A stretch of DNA of 64,000 nt, taken from the NCBI GenBank assembly GCA_023101885.1, contig JALPQD010000125.1, forward strand, positions 574,501-638,500, read 5' to 3'. Numbering within the stretch: the first letter of the stretch is position 1; each line of letters starts with the position of its first letter. Below the pieces are notes generated by a model. The model searched no databases and had not been told where the DNA came from. It was given only the letters and a program-made list of their open reading frames with translations. Below are positions 33,809 through 45,400 of this stretch, piece by piece. Source of the DNA: Typhlomys cinereus. Lineage: Eukaryota; Chordata; Mammalia; Rodentia; Platacanthomyidae. The position numbers and the translations under genes are program-made.

Positions 33809-33895
33809 CTCTGACTTTTTGAACAACTGATGATATTTATCCTTGTGCTACGTTTCTACAAGTAAAAGATGGGTGGATTATTTTCTCGATGGAGG
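33809..33895 (+). CDS. Lnpk: Lnpk exon 2: end of 5'UTR plus codons 1-9
   Basis: The acceptor is a good polypyrimidine tract ending TTTCTAG at 33808. 5'UTR runs 33809-33868 and coding 33869-33895 (MGGLFSRWR). The donor is AGG|GTAAG at 33896, phase 0. The start codon context is AAAAGATGG. The 60-nt leader part contains a complete short uORF (33830-33865). Confidence 0.88.
33830..33865 (+). other. uORF 2 of Lnpk leader, 11 codons, stop 3 nt before the main ATG
   Basis: ATG at 33830 to TAA at 33863-33865 encodes MIFILVLRFYK, hydrophobic with a basic end. The main ATG begins at 33869. The context of the upstream ATG is poor (C at -3, A at +4), while that of the main ATG is strong, so leaky scanning would be expected. 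Confidence 0.6.
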
Positions 33896-34627
33896 GTAAG
33901 AAAACATGTTTTATTGATAAAATATGTGTAACATAAAAGTCACATAAAGCTGTTTGTAAAAGTCTTTATGCTACAGCTTTTAGTGTACTTTAATAGTATA
34001 TTTAGTTTATTTTTAATTCTTTTTTGAATTCTTATTTTGGAAGTTGTCTTAGTATTTCTGTTTGTCTATAGGTCTCTCTAACAGTTATTTCGTTTTGACA
34101 TGCATTATTTTATTTATATACTTTGTGCAAATGCTTATCTGACTTCTTATCTGACTGCTTACATCCCAAAGTTATTCCAAACTTAGTTGAATTTAGTCTA
34201 TAGCATATTTAAGTTTTTTTATATCCCATATCTCTTAAATTTTTCACATATATTTACTGAAGTCACACAAAATCTGCTTTTAGGGAATTATAGATTAAGC
34301 AAAATTAGGTGCAGTTTGATTTTATTATAGATAGATAAGCCATTAGAAGGAAATAGAATATATAAATTATATTAATACTGTATGAAATGTATGAAAAAAT
34401 AAGTTTAGGTCCAACTTTTTGATTCCTTATTACCATAATGGAGTTGAACAATCATTGGCATGTATTTAGTTTTTGGCTTGTTAGACTGGCTTTTTGCATG
34501 TTTTTGATTGGTGTTATGTTGACTCTCTTCCTTGATTAATTTTTTAAATTCACAGATAATAAGTGGATTGTTTACAACATAATTTTTTTTTTCCCAATTA
34601 TTGATCTTTCTTTTTGTAGAGTCAAAT

Positions 34628-34658
<31 letters not shown>

Positions 34659-37600
34659 ATAATCTAGAGTTATGTTGATTGGTAACATAATATTAAGCTG
34701 AAAAACATTGTGCAAAATATTTCTGATGCTATCACATGGCTCCACTGGAGATCTGAATTTTGGTTTTGGTCTTAAAACTGGGCTAAGTTTTACTTTTTAA
34801 AAAAAATTTGCTTTTTTACTTTTACAGGCATATTGAGTACTCATCCCTGCTTCCATCCATCTCCTCTTTTCTATCTCCTCCCTTCCTTTGATCAATCCCT
34901 TCCACCCCCCTGTATACTTCTATGGACCTTAAAGTTCCCTCTTACTGCTCTTGTTGGGGTTCAGGCCTCTGTGACATACCAAGTTGCCTCTCTTCGGGCC
35001 ACCTTAATAATAGGGGCATTTCTCTGCCCTCATCCAGCTTTAGACCCCAAGATTTCCATTGTATGTTATTTTTCTTGAGTTCCTAGACAACATAATTTTA
35101 TAAAAACAAACATGTAGTATTAACATATGTATTACCTTACATAATTGTCATTTTGTGGTGAGAATATTTAACATCCACTCTCTTGACATACATCAAGAAC
35201 ACAGTTTATCATTAGCTGTGGTTACTATTCTTTATGGGTCTGTAGAACTTACTCTGTAATTTTGTATTTTTTGGCCTTCAATCCATCAGCTCTCCAACCC
35301 TCCATCTCCAATTTTCCTAGACCTGTTCACTGCATTTCTAATTTCTACGTCTATAGGATTAACTTGGTTTAATTTCAAATGATCCCTCTCCTTCTCAGTC
35401 CTAAGAGAGTATGCTAGAAGGGTCAGTTTTATGTATTATTCTTTTGGTTTTCTTACTTGGTTGAATTATATGAAATTGCCAAAATTGTGCTTTGACGTCA
35501 AAGTGGCAGCTTTCATGGTTCTTGAAAAAGTTATGTTAACAACTTTTATGGAAATTATAACAAATTAATATTTGTTTTTGTCTTGGATTGTTGAGTGCAA
35601 TTGGTAAATGTTTTCTCATTTGTTATTGATGAACAAAATGACTTATATGAAAAATATCATTGGCAAATAAGTTCTGCCATAGTAAAGTATTCTTACATAC
35701 TTTAAAAAATCTGATCTTTAAAAAAGTGTACTTTAGGAATTAGATGAATGAATGTAGCTTATTGATTGTGATCTCCAGAGTTTTAGGTGAATTTTTAGCA
35801 GTAGTAAATCAGACCATCTTTAGTCTGTGAATATTTTTATATGTGAATTCTTTTGAATAATAATATAGGAAAAAATTTCTCGATTGACAATGTGTTTCTC
35901 TATGTAAAAGCAGTTCTCTAGAGACTTAGAATGATTGGTGAAAGTGGAGGTATTGCAGATAAAAGTTCTAGAAATAAAAGTTTAGGAAAAGGCTTATAAA
36001 AATCTTATAGTTCTGTTTGCAATTTTAATCTTTTAGTTATGGCTTTTAAAAATCTTAACATAGTTCTGTTTGCAATTTTAATCTTTTAGTTATAAGTAAA
36101 CAGGAGGATATGTTGCCTGACATTTGATAAAACCTAATTTTGAATTAGAATATTTATTTATAATTTTGAGTCAAAATGTTTCTAAGTTTACAGTATCAAT
36201 TTTTAATGCCATGTCTTATTTCTGTTTCTACAACAGACAAAACCTTCAACAGTAGAAGTTCTAGAAAGTATAGATAAGGTATGTTCTTTGACTCTAAAAT
36301 AATTTATTTTAATTTTTATTTATGATTTTAATAAACTTTATTTTGGAGAACAGATACAGAATGGGAGTTCAAAGATGATAAAATGAAATCCTGAGAACTT
36401 TAATGTTTGTTACATAATCTCAAAAAAAAATCCGAAGTCTATATCAAGTAATGGAGCCTATTAGGATGAACGTAGAGCTGCATTATAGTATAAAAGAATG
36501 TAACAGAAAGATTAAAAAAGGTTACAGGCTATAGTGTAACAGTTTTATCAGTCTGTAAAAAATTTTAAAATAATTTTCCATATTTTCTATTGTTTTAAAA
36601 ATTATTCCCTGGGAATATTGGGAATGGTGAGTAAAATGAAAGAATATAGTTGTGCCTTAAGTTTTATAATTTTTTTCCTTGCAAGATTTTTAAAGGCTAT
36701 ACATACGGAGAATTATTATTTACTTGACTGAGTAATTACTTACTGAAGCTAAGTTTGATAGGGTAAAATAGCATTTGGTTTTCAGGTTAAAAAGTGATTT
36801 GTTTATGATAGACATTATAAATATTTACTTCTTTTTATGTTTCATTTCACTGAATTTTATTCTATTTCACGGAATTTTAAGAGTTTTATTTTTTAAGAGT
36901 TCTTATATGATCTTTCTATAAGATTAATATGTTTTTCCATTTTAATTTCCAAATGACTCATGAGATTTAATAATGTGGAATAATTTTCTCTTAACAGGAA
37001 ATTCAAGCATTGGAAGAATTTAGAGAAAAAAATCAGAGATTGCAAAAATTATGGGTTGGAAGATTAATCCTCTATTCTTCAGTTCTCTATCTGTTTACAT
37101 GCTTTATTGTGTACTTGTGGTATCTTCCTGATGAATTTACAGCGAGACTTGCCATGACACTTCCATTTTTTGCTTTTCCTTTGATGTAAGTAAACTTCTT
37201 TTGTTGATCTTTTCCTTTACTGGCCATATAGTTTTAGCATATTCAGTCTTTTTTATAATATAGTAATGTTTTAGATTGGATAATTTGGATTATTTTTAGA
37301 ATTTGAAAACTTTAGAATTTGAAAACTTTTTACAATAGTATGACAATTATTTTAGTTAATTTAGTGACATACATGAGGGAAACAGCTTGCATTATTAGTA
37401 GATGGCCACCATCCATTAAGCATTGGGCATGAAGTAGGGAACTTCTGATGAGTGGGAGAGGGTTTGCAAAACAGCCATCCAAATAATTTTCTCTCTTCTT
37501 TTTTTTTAGTTACTGCTATAAGGTAGTTGATAAGTTTTTTTTATAATCTACACTTTACAGAGTATATCTTGCATGAGAGTTTTGGGAAACAATTGAATAA

Positions 37601-39412
37601 AGTTCCTCATTCTATCAGCAAACATTTATGGATAATAATTGTGTAAATATTGGATTATAATGGTGTATTGTGTTCAAAATACAAACTCATTGACTGTAGA
37701 TTTCAGGCAGCATACATTAAGTAGTAAATATGATGAATGTTATGAAAGAGAAGTATAACATCCTATTGGAGCATTTAACTTGGTTATTTACTCAGTCTTA
37801 TGATATCAAAGAAGAGCCTTGATCATAAGTTTTCCATTGTGCCACAAATAAACAGTTTAAGACTCATTTATTACTCAGAGTTCAGAGGCCCAGGCAGCTT
37901 AAGAGTCTGAGAGTCCTAAGCCTAAGCATCATAGGCCTATGTCTTAAGGCGTCATGAGAAGAAACTCTTCAAACTCACATTGTTGGTCAACATTTTCATC
38001 TCTTGGACTTTTTTGTTTCTAGTTCTGTTTTTAAGATATTAAGTATTTATATTAGATTAACCTGGATAATCTGTGATAATATCTCTATTTTAAAATCAAG
38101 TAATTACTTTGATGATATCTTCAGCAGTCATCTAGATACTGTATGATTATAACCAATAAATGGAAATGTCTGTGTTGGGGCAAGGATATCTATAGAATTC
38201 TGTTTGATGCAGACCCCATGAAGAATTTGAGACCTGTAGAATGACTATGAATATTTAAGATGGTGTGACATTCAGCAAGTATAGTTTAGTTGTAGTGACA
38301 GGATTGTGAAGCAGTGAGTACATTGCACCTGCAGTCAGGAAGCAGAGCAAGATGAATGCTGATACTTCACTTGCTTTCACCTTTTTGTTCAGTCCAGTTC
38401 TCCAGTTCATGGGATGGTGCTGCCCACATTCAGTGTGGGTCGCCCTTTCTTTGTTATACCTTGTAAGTACCCTCATAGATATGTCCAGATGTGTGTCTCC
38501 TAAGTGAACCTAAATCTAGGCAAGTTGATAATCAAAATTAACCATCACATCATTGTAGCCACTAAGGGTATGTTATAGAGAATAAATTAGAAGGAAATAA
38601 GAATGAATTTGGAGTAGGAAATTAGAAACTTATAATTAATAAGGAGGAGAATGAGGAATGATTTATATTTGATGGGTGGGAGGATCAAATGGATTGAATA
38701 ATATAGATGAAGAATCAGGAAGTAGAATTGAGACTTGATGATTGGTTGGCTATGGGGTAAAGAGGCGGAATCACAATAAGGATAAAGCTCAAGTTTATAT
38801 GGTTTGGGATATTTGATTGATGGCACTATTATTCACCAAAATAGAGAAAAACCTGAAAAGATTGGGTGAACCACAGAGACTAAAAATGCCTATGTATTTT
38901 TCTAGTTGAGGCTGTCAAATGGATGGTTAAATATGAGTATGAAGTTTAGAGATAATTCAGTAACATAAATGGAGGATTTTAGAGTTTATAAATGTCACCT
39001 GAAGCCAGGCCTGGTGGTATAGATCTGTAATCTGAACTACTTGGGGAGTCTGAGGCAGGAGGATCACAAGTTCACTACCAATATGGGCAATATGAGAAAG
39101 TTGCCCATATTGGTACTGAAGTACAAAGAGTAGTTTTGCCTAATGTACATGAATCCTTGAATTCAATTTCCAATATGATATGTACACACAAAAATAATAG
39201 AAGCCATTATCTTTTAATTCATTTAGTGTCCGGGCCCAGGAACATGCATAAACCCAGACATACATGCAGTGCAGGAAACAGAAGTGGGAACGGTAGAAAT
39301 CGATCCGGCATTGCGTCAGAGGGAGCCTAGGATGTCCTCTATCATCTAAGCCGACTTTATTGTACCGTATATGAGTATTTATAGGAAAACATCAAAGAAG
39401 AGCAGGACCAAA

Positions 39413-39443
<31 letters not shown>

Positions 39444-42400
39444 ATGGACCGCTTCACGAATTTGCATGTCATCCTTGCGCAGGGACCATGCTAATCTTCT
39501 CTGTATTGGTCCAATTTAAGTATATGTGCTGCCGACTCAAGCACAAGGACCAAATTCTTTACAGGATTATGTAAAACATATACATTCCAGTTACCAAAGA
39601 AAAAGGCAGGGGTGACATTTACTAGCTGTGGGACCAGACATGTTGTCTCCAGGCATGGTACCTTGTTGCTAGAAGGGAATGGACAATGTATGGATGTATG
39701 CCTCAAACAGAGTTACTTGGTCCATGCATTAGCATATCTCAGATAAGCAGAAAGGAACTGTTGGGGGAGGTAACAGCCCAGCCAGAGAAACAAAAATGAT
39801 CCTGTAACAGACAGGAAGTAAACTCAACTTCCAAGGAAAGGAGTTAGGCCTGCCATTGTCTTGCAGACAAGGGAAGGAAGCCCCCAAGGAAAGCCCATTT
39901 CAGATGCTAATGTATATTCTCCAGAGAGTAGGCTTTGGGCCTGACAATCCCCACAGTTAAGTATCAGACGTCTGCATAATAGCTAGTCCATAACCATAGG
40001 GACAGTGGTAAGATTTTGTTCTTATGGAACTTGGATTCCATTGGGGTTGGAGAGATATAAAATACAGACAAGTTAACAAAGACATTTAATTTAAAGCAAG
40101 ATAAATGCAATGAAGAAAATAAACCAGGGTCGTATGATTAAAAATAGACTACTTCAGGATGATCATAGATGCTTATCATAAAGAAGCAGTATTTGAATTG
40201 AATACTTAAAGTATGAAGAAAAACCAGTACGAAAACAGTCACATATTAAGATTATGTACAACATATAGTGATATGCATGAAGGATTATTTCTAAAATATT
40301 AATGATAATTCTTTTTAATGGCAGGATTTTAAAGTAGTTATTTCTTATGTTTTCTAGGGGTGTTTGAATTTTCTTATTAGTATTTTCTTCATATCCAGGA
40401 ATTAGCAAAAATATTTCTAAGAACAGTTCTTTTATTACTTGAGTCCTCCCTCATTTCATGCTAGAGAACTTTATCCTTGTGCTGTACTACCAGCCCTTCT
40501 AGTTTTCTTATTTCCCTTCTTTTTAGAAATCTTTTGGAATTTTTTTTTAATCCTAAAGTAAAAGATTTGATAATGCTGGAACTTTTTCCTTTAATTCTTT
40601 TCTATTTTTTTTTCATAAAGTGCAGAGAATAAATGACTGAATGCTTGGTTCTAAGTGGGGCATCTGTATCACCTCCTCTCTGTCCCCCAAGGCTCAGGGA
40701 ACATTGTGGATGAGTGGGGAGAAGGAATGTAGTAGAAACCAGAAGTTAGGGGAGGAATGCTATGAAACTGTTTTCTGGACACTGCAGTTGTGTTTAACTG
40801 CACAAGACTATATAAGATTGGGTCCATAAATATTTTATCATCTAAGAAGATGGGGGTTCATGAAACCCCACTCGTACCAGAGAGAATATTAATAGTTTAG
40901 AGCAAGGGTTTTCTTTAGTGGTGTAGCCACTGATAAATTGCCCATTCTCTAGTAAATGACCTCCCCCACACACTCATAGAGGCAACCCTAAATTAAACTC
41001 CGTGGGTCATATACACAACAAAAAGACTTGAGAGTATGAGGGGGACTTGTTGGGAGATGATAATTTCAGTGGGAGGAGAGGGTATGAGACAGTTCCATAT
41101 GGCATAAAAGACTGATACCTAGTTGCAGAAGAATGTTTGATAGGGTATATTTTAATGGCAACTGAGAATCGTGCTCCACTGGTTCTGCTGTTGACTCATA
41201 ACAAACATTTTTAGCATATTAATGATATATTTACTATTATTGTTGATATTTGAGGATTGAACCCAGAACCTTGTGTATGTTTAACTCTTCTGTTAAGTCT
41301 ATATACTCCTGAGTCCTTATTGCTTTTGAAAAGTAGGAAAACTTCATTTATTGTGTCCTTCTGATTGTTTACCATTGCATCTAATGTTTCTTGACTTCTT
41401 AAGTTGCAGAACCATTTCTCACTTTGTCTTATTCACATATGTGACCTTATTCTCCACAGTTGTAGCTTCAGTTTCATTGAACATTCTTTTTTTGGAAGCA
41501 CAGACCAATCAATTGTCTAACAAGGAACAGGATTGTCCTGCTTAGTGACAATCAAAAAATCCTGAAACAAAATACAAAAATAGCACAATGGCCATTGTGG
41601 TAAATAGACTTACTACCACGGGGTATTTTATGTGTAATTTGAGCTATTACTTAAGCTTTATTGTTGGATTTTTTAAACTTTTTCTTGGAAGGGGGCATAG
41701 ATCAGGATCAGGACCGAACATTTGTAATATAGCTTAGCTTTTCTAAAATTGCCCTTTATGGTAGACTATACTGCTCCATAAAAGATGCTTTTGAAACATT
41801 GTATCCATTCACTTATTCATTTGAGTGAGAGGAGGGGAGGATCATGAGCTATTAGTGTTATGGTACACAAATGGAGATTAGAGAACAACTTTTGAAAGTT
41901 GTTTCTCTTCTGTCATATGGGCTTTGGGGATCGACCTCAGTTCACCAGATTTATATTCAGGTATCTTTACCTGTTGAGCCATTGTTGTGTGGACACTTTT
42001 CTTGGGGAGATGCCACACTGTCTTTTCACCCCGAATAAAGAGTTTAATTACAGACCAAAGTATCAATTAAGCTGAGATCCAGTTTCACAAACCAGAGTTT
42101 ATTTGGCTTGCTTACAGGAGTAGGCATGAAAGGGTTATTTACAGGAGCAGGGATGATTCAAAAGCAGCTATATCACTGACAGTCCATACCATCATGGGTG
42201 AGACTTGGGTCTCTCTCTGACTGCTGAATTGTTTGCTGACCTCTCTCTTTGACTCTTTGACTGGCCTTGCAATAGTCTCCCTCAGACTTGACTTTTCCAG
42301 AGTAGACCTCAAACTGACTAGAACTGTTTCAGGATCTCCTTCCAAACTGCTGGGCTGGCTGGCGGTGGTGGTGGCAGTGGCAGCGGTGGCTGCTGCTGCT

Positions 42401-45400
42401 GCTTTTTTTTCTTCTCCCTCTCTTCCCCTCTCCTCCCTTCCCCTCCCCTCCCTTCTCTCTCCCTCCCTCTCCCTCTCTTCCTCTCCCTCCCTCTCCCTCT
42501 CCCTCCCTCTTCTTCCCTCCCTCTCCTTCCGTCTCCCTCCCTCTCCCTCCCTCCCTCTCCCTCCCTCTCCTTCCGTCTCCCTCCCTCTCCCTCTCTCTCC
42601 CTCTCCCTCCCTCTCCTCTCTTCCTCCCTCCCTCTCCCTCCCTCTCCCTCCCTCTCCCTCCCTCCCTCCCTCCCTCCCTCCCTCCCTCCTCCCTTCCTTT
42701 CTTCCTCCTTCCCTCCCTTCCTTCCTTCCTCCCTCCTTCCCTTTCGTGTGTATGTGTGTGTAGCAGAGGACACTTGTGTGTGTGTGTGCCTGTGGAGACC
42801 TAAAGGTGACTTCAAGGAATCATCTTGCATTGCTCTTCCTCCTTATTGCTTTGCTTTGGGGATTTCCAGGCTCTGCCTTCCAGGGGCAAGTGCAGACTGC
42901 TTGCCATGTATTTGTGGTATTTTTATGAGGGATCTGGGAATCCTTTTGCTTTTGAGGCAATGGCTTTATATATTCATTTGTGAAAGAGAAAGAGAGGAAA
43001 GGAGAGAATGAAAGGCACCTAGCTGCCTCTGCAGATGTGGAGAAAGTCAAACAGTTCTTTGCTTCTGTCATGTGGACTCTGGGAATTGAGTTCAGATTGC
43101 TAAGTTTGCTCACTGGCCACCTTTACTTACTCGATGAACCAACCATCTTGCTGGTCCTTTTATGAGCAGCCTTACAGAGTTTTACTCTTTTGTTTCCCTC
43201 CCTCCCTCCCCTTCTCTTCCTCATTTTCTTCTTCTTTCCTTAAATTATAACTAGACACTTTATTCTCTATAATTTCAGAGATTAATTGTATAATTACTGT
43301 AAAATATTGACCTTCCCTGAGTTAACCATAGTTTTTCTTATTATTTTTTTTTTTTACTTTAAGTGGTATTCTTTTGGGCTAGTGAGATAGCTTGAATGAG
43401 TAGTGCCTGCTTGCAAACCTCCTGACTTGAGTTCAATTCTCAGAAGTTCACATTGTGGAAGGAGAGAACCAACTCCCAAATTTGTCCTGAGCTCCAGTCT
43501 ACACACATATGGGTGACCTCTTTTTCTTCCCCTCTTTCAAATCAATCATTCAAACCAACCAACCAACCAACCAACCAACCAACCAACCAATCAGCCAGTC
43601 AGTCAGTCAATCAGATATTTATAAAAGTTATAAAATGGGATTCTGGGTAAAAATTTAAGCAAAGGGACTTGAGGAAGGTAGTTCTATTTCTATTTTTTTT
43701 TTTTTTTTTTTGCATCTCTTAATCCATTTTCATGCTTTCTGGATACTAGGTATTTCCTCAGTTCAGTTAAAAGAATGGCAAACAAAATATGTAGTCTTTC
43801 AAAGAAAGTTAGATGTTTGTTTCATAATCTAAAAGAATAGAATATTTTTAGCAGCTATAAAGGTCTCTGGAGAAAGTGTGTTTCTTGACATTTACTGAGG
43901 AGAATTTCTGCTCTTAGTTTTGATAGGTAGGAAGATCATTTTGCAAGTGTCTTTGCTTAGTAATTTGAATTTTTTTTTAATTTGAAGAATTATGTTTTAC
44001 TAGCTTTCTCATGAACACATTTTCATTTTTCTTACATAATGTCTGAATACAAGGGCTGGTGCATATGATAAATATATTTAATTTTGTAAGGCATTGCTAA
44101 GCTCTTTTCATTGTAGGTATACAAATTTTTATTTCGACTAGATAAAGTGTTTCTACTATTTTCTCTGAGTTCTTGGCAGCAATTAGTTTTAATCACTTTT
44201 CTCTCTTGACTCTTCTGGTATGTGCGTACAGTGGTATCTTATTATAGCTTAATTATATTTGCCTGATGGCTATTGAAGCTTCATGTGTTTATATATCTTT
44301 TTTCCCATTCATTCATTCATTCATTCATTCATTCTCCCAATCATACAAACTTAGTAGGTATCCCATCCCTTCCCTCCCTTCACCTCTCCCTCCTTTTCTC
44401 CTTGTATCCCCCTCTTCCCCCTCCCCCAATCCTTGGAGCATCCTTTAGTGTGAATGTCAAACTTCCCTCTGTGTCCTCCGCTCTGATGAGGTGTAAGGAC
44501 TCAGTAGCATTGCCTAAAGAGCTCTTTCTTGTGCTCCCCTTTAGTATGGGAACACTATTGTGACTGTTAATCCCTTGCCTCTAAGGATCCTAGTGCTTGT
44601 GATCCATACTAGACTTTCGGGGATTGCTGATATGTCAGTCATTGCTCAGGTCGTGTTTATGTATCTTGAGTGAATTGTGTATTCATATCTTCTGTCAAAC
44701 TTTTTAATTTTCTTTAAGAAATTTTCTGTGTGTGCTTGTGTGTGGGTTTGCATTTGCCATGTTGTTTGTGTGTAGAAGTTAGAGGACAGCCTTTGGGTGT
44801 GAGTCTTTGCTTTCCATCTTTGAGACAGATTCTTGGTGGTTTTTCTGCTGGATGTGCCAGATGAGCTTACACTCAAGCTACTGTCTCTGCCTCTCATCTT
44901 CTAGAAACACATCTTCTAGATGCTTATGCTATGTGTTTGGCTTTTATGTGGCTCCTGGGAATTCAAACTCAGGTTCTTAATGCTCGTATGGCAATTTTTT
45001 TTTTTTTTTAAATACCACTGCGGCATCTTTCTAGTTCTCCCTCCTTGCCACCTCCATTTAAAAAAAATAGCGCACTCTTGAGTTATTTATATAAACATCC
45101 TTTAATGTTCTGATAGGATTGATTGCATGATCTTCCTTTCCCTTCCACCGTGAATTTTTTAAGTGGATCTTTTATACTATTATAGGCCAGTCATTTGTAG
45201 ATTTTCATGAGGCTAAATCTCTTCCTTTGTTCTAGGCTTGCTAAATTTTCTTCAATACCTAGAATTTTGTGTAAGCTATTATTCCTGTGTTGCATTTTTT
45301 TAACATTTTTTATTATTATTTCCGCTCATACAAACTTAATAGGTAGACCAGTTCCCTCCCCCTCCTCCTCCCCCTGAACCCCCTGCTCCCCTTCCCTCCC

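Larger units (their letters stand above)
28223..33814 (+). other. uORF 1 of Lnpk leader (split over the exon 1/2 junction)
   Basis: The ATG is at 28223 and runs to the end of exon 1 at 28255 (11 codons, on a codon boundary). It then reads CTC TGA at 33809-33814 in exon 2, giving 12 codons (MPGPGGTRGTQL). The start context is weak (T at -3). It exists only if the proposed exon 1 donor and exon 2 acceptor are the ones used and transcription starts upstream of 28223. Confidence 0.45.
33896..36236 (+). other. Lnpk: Lnpk intron 2
   Basis: AT-rich. Contains a (CA)n tract at 34626-34654 and an old L1 3'-end-like fragment at about 34800-35090. A 50-bp tandem duplication lies at 35991-36093. Nothing is recognised in 33900-34620 or 35100-35990. 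Confidence 0.8.

Noticed and set aside
39441..39545. Functional U6 snRNA gene
   Set aside because: A tail, flanking duplication, base changes in the 5' part and no snRNA promoter make it a retropseudogene.
42233..42830. Open frames of 170-176 codons on both strands
   Set aside because: Products of the polypyrimidine tract (Ser/Leu/Pro on +, Arg/Glu/Gly on -), not genes.
43553..43610. CRISPR-like array from regular CCAA repeats
   Set aside because: Simple tandem microsatellite with no spacers, in a mammalian intron.
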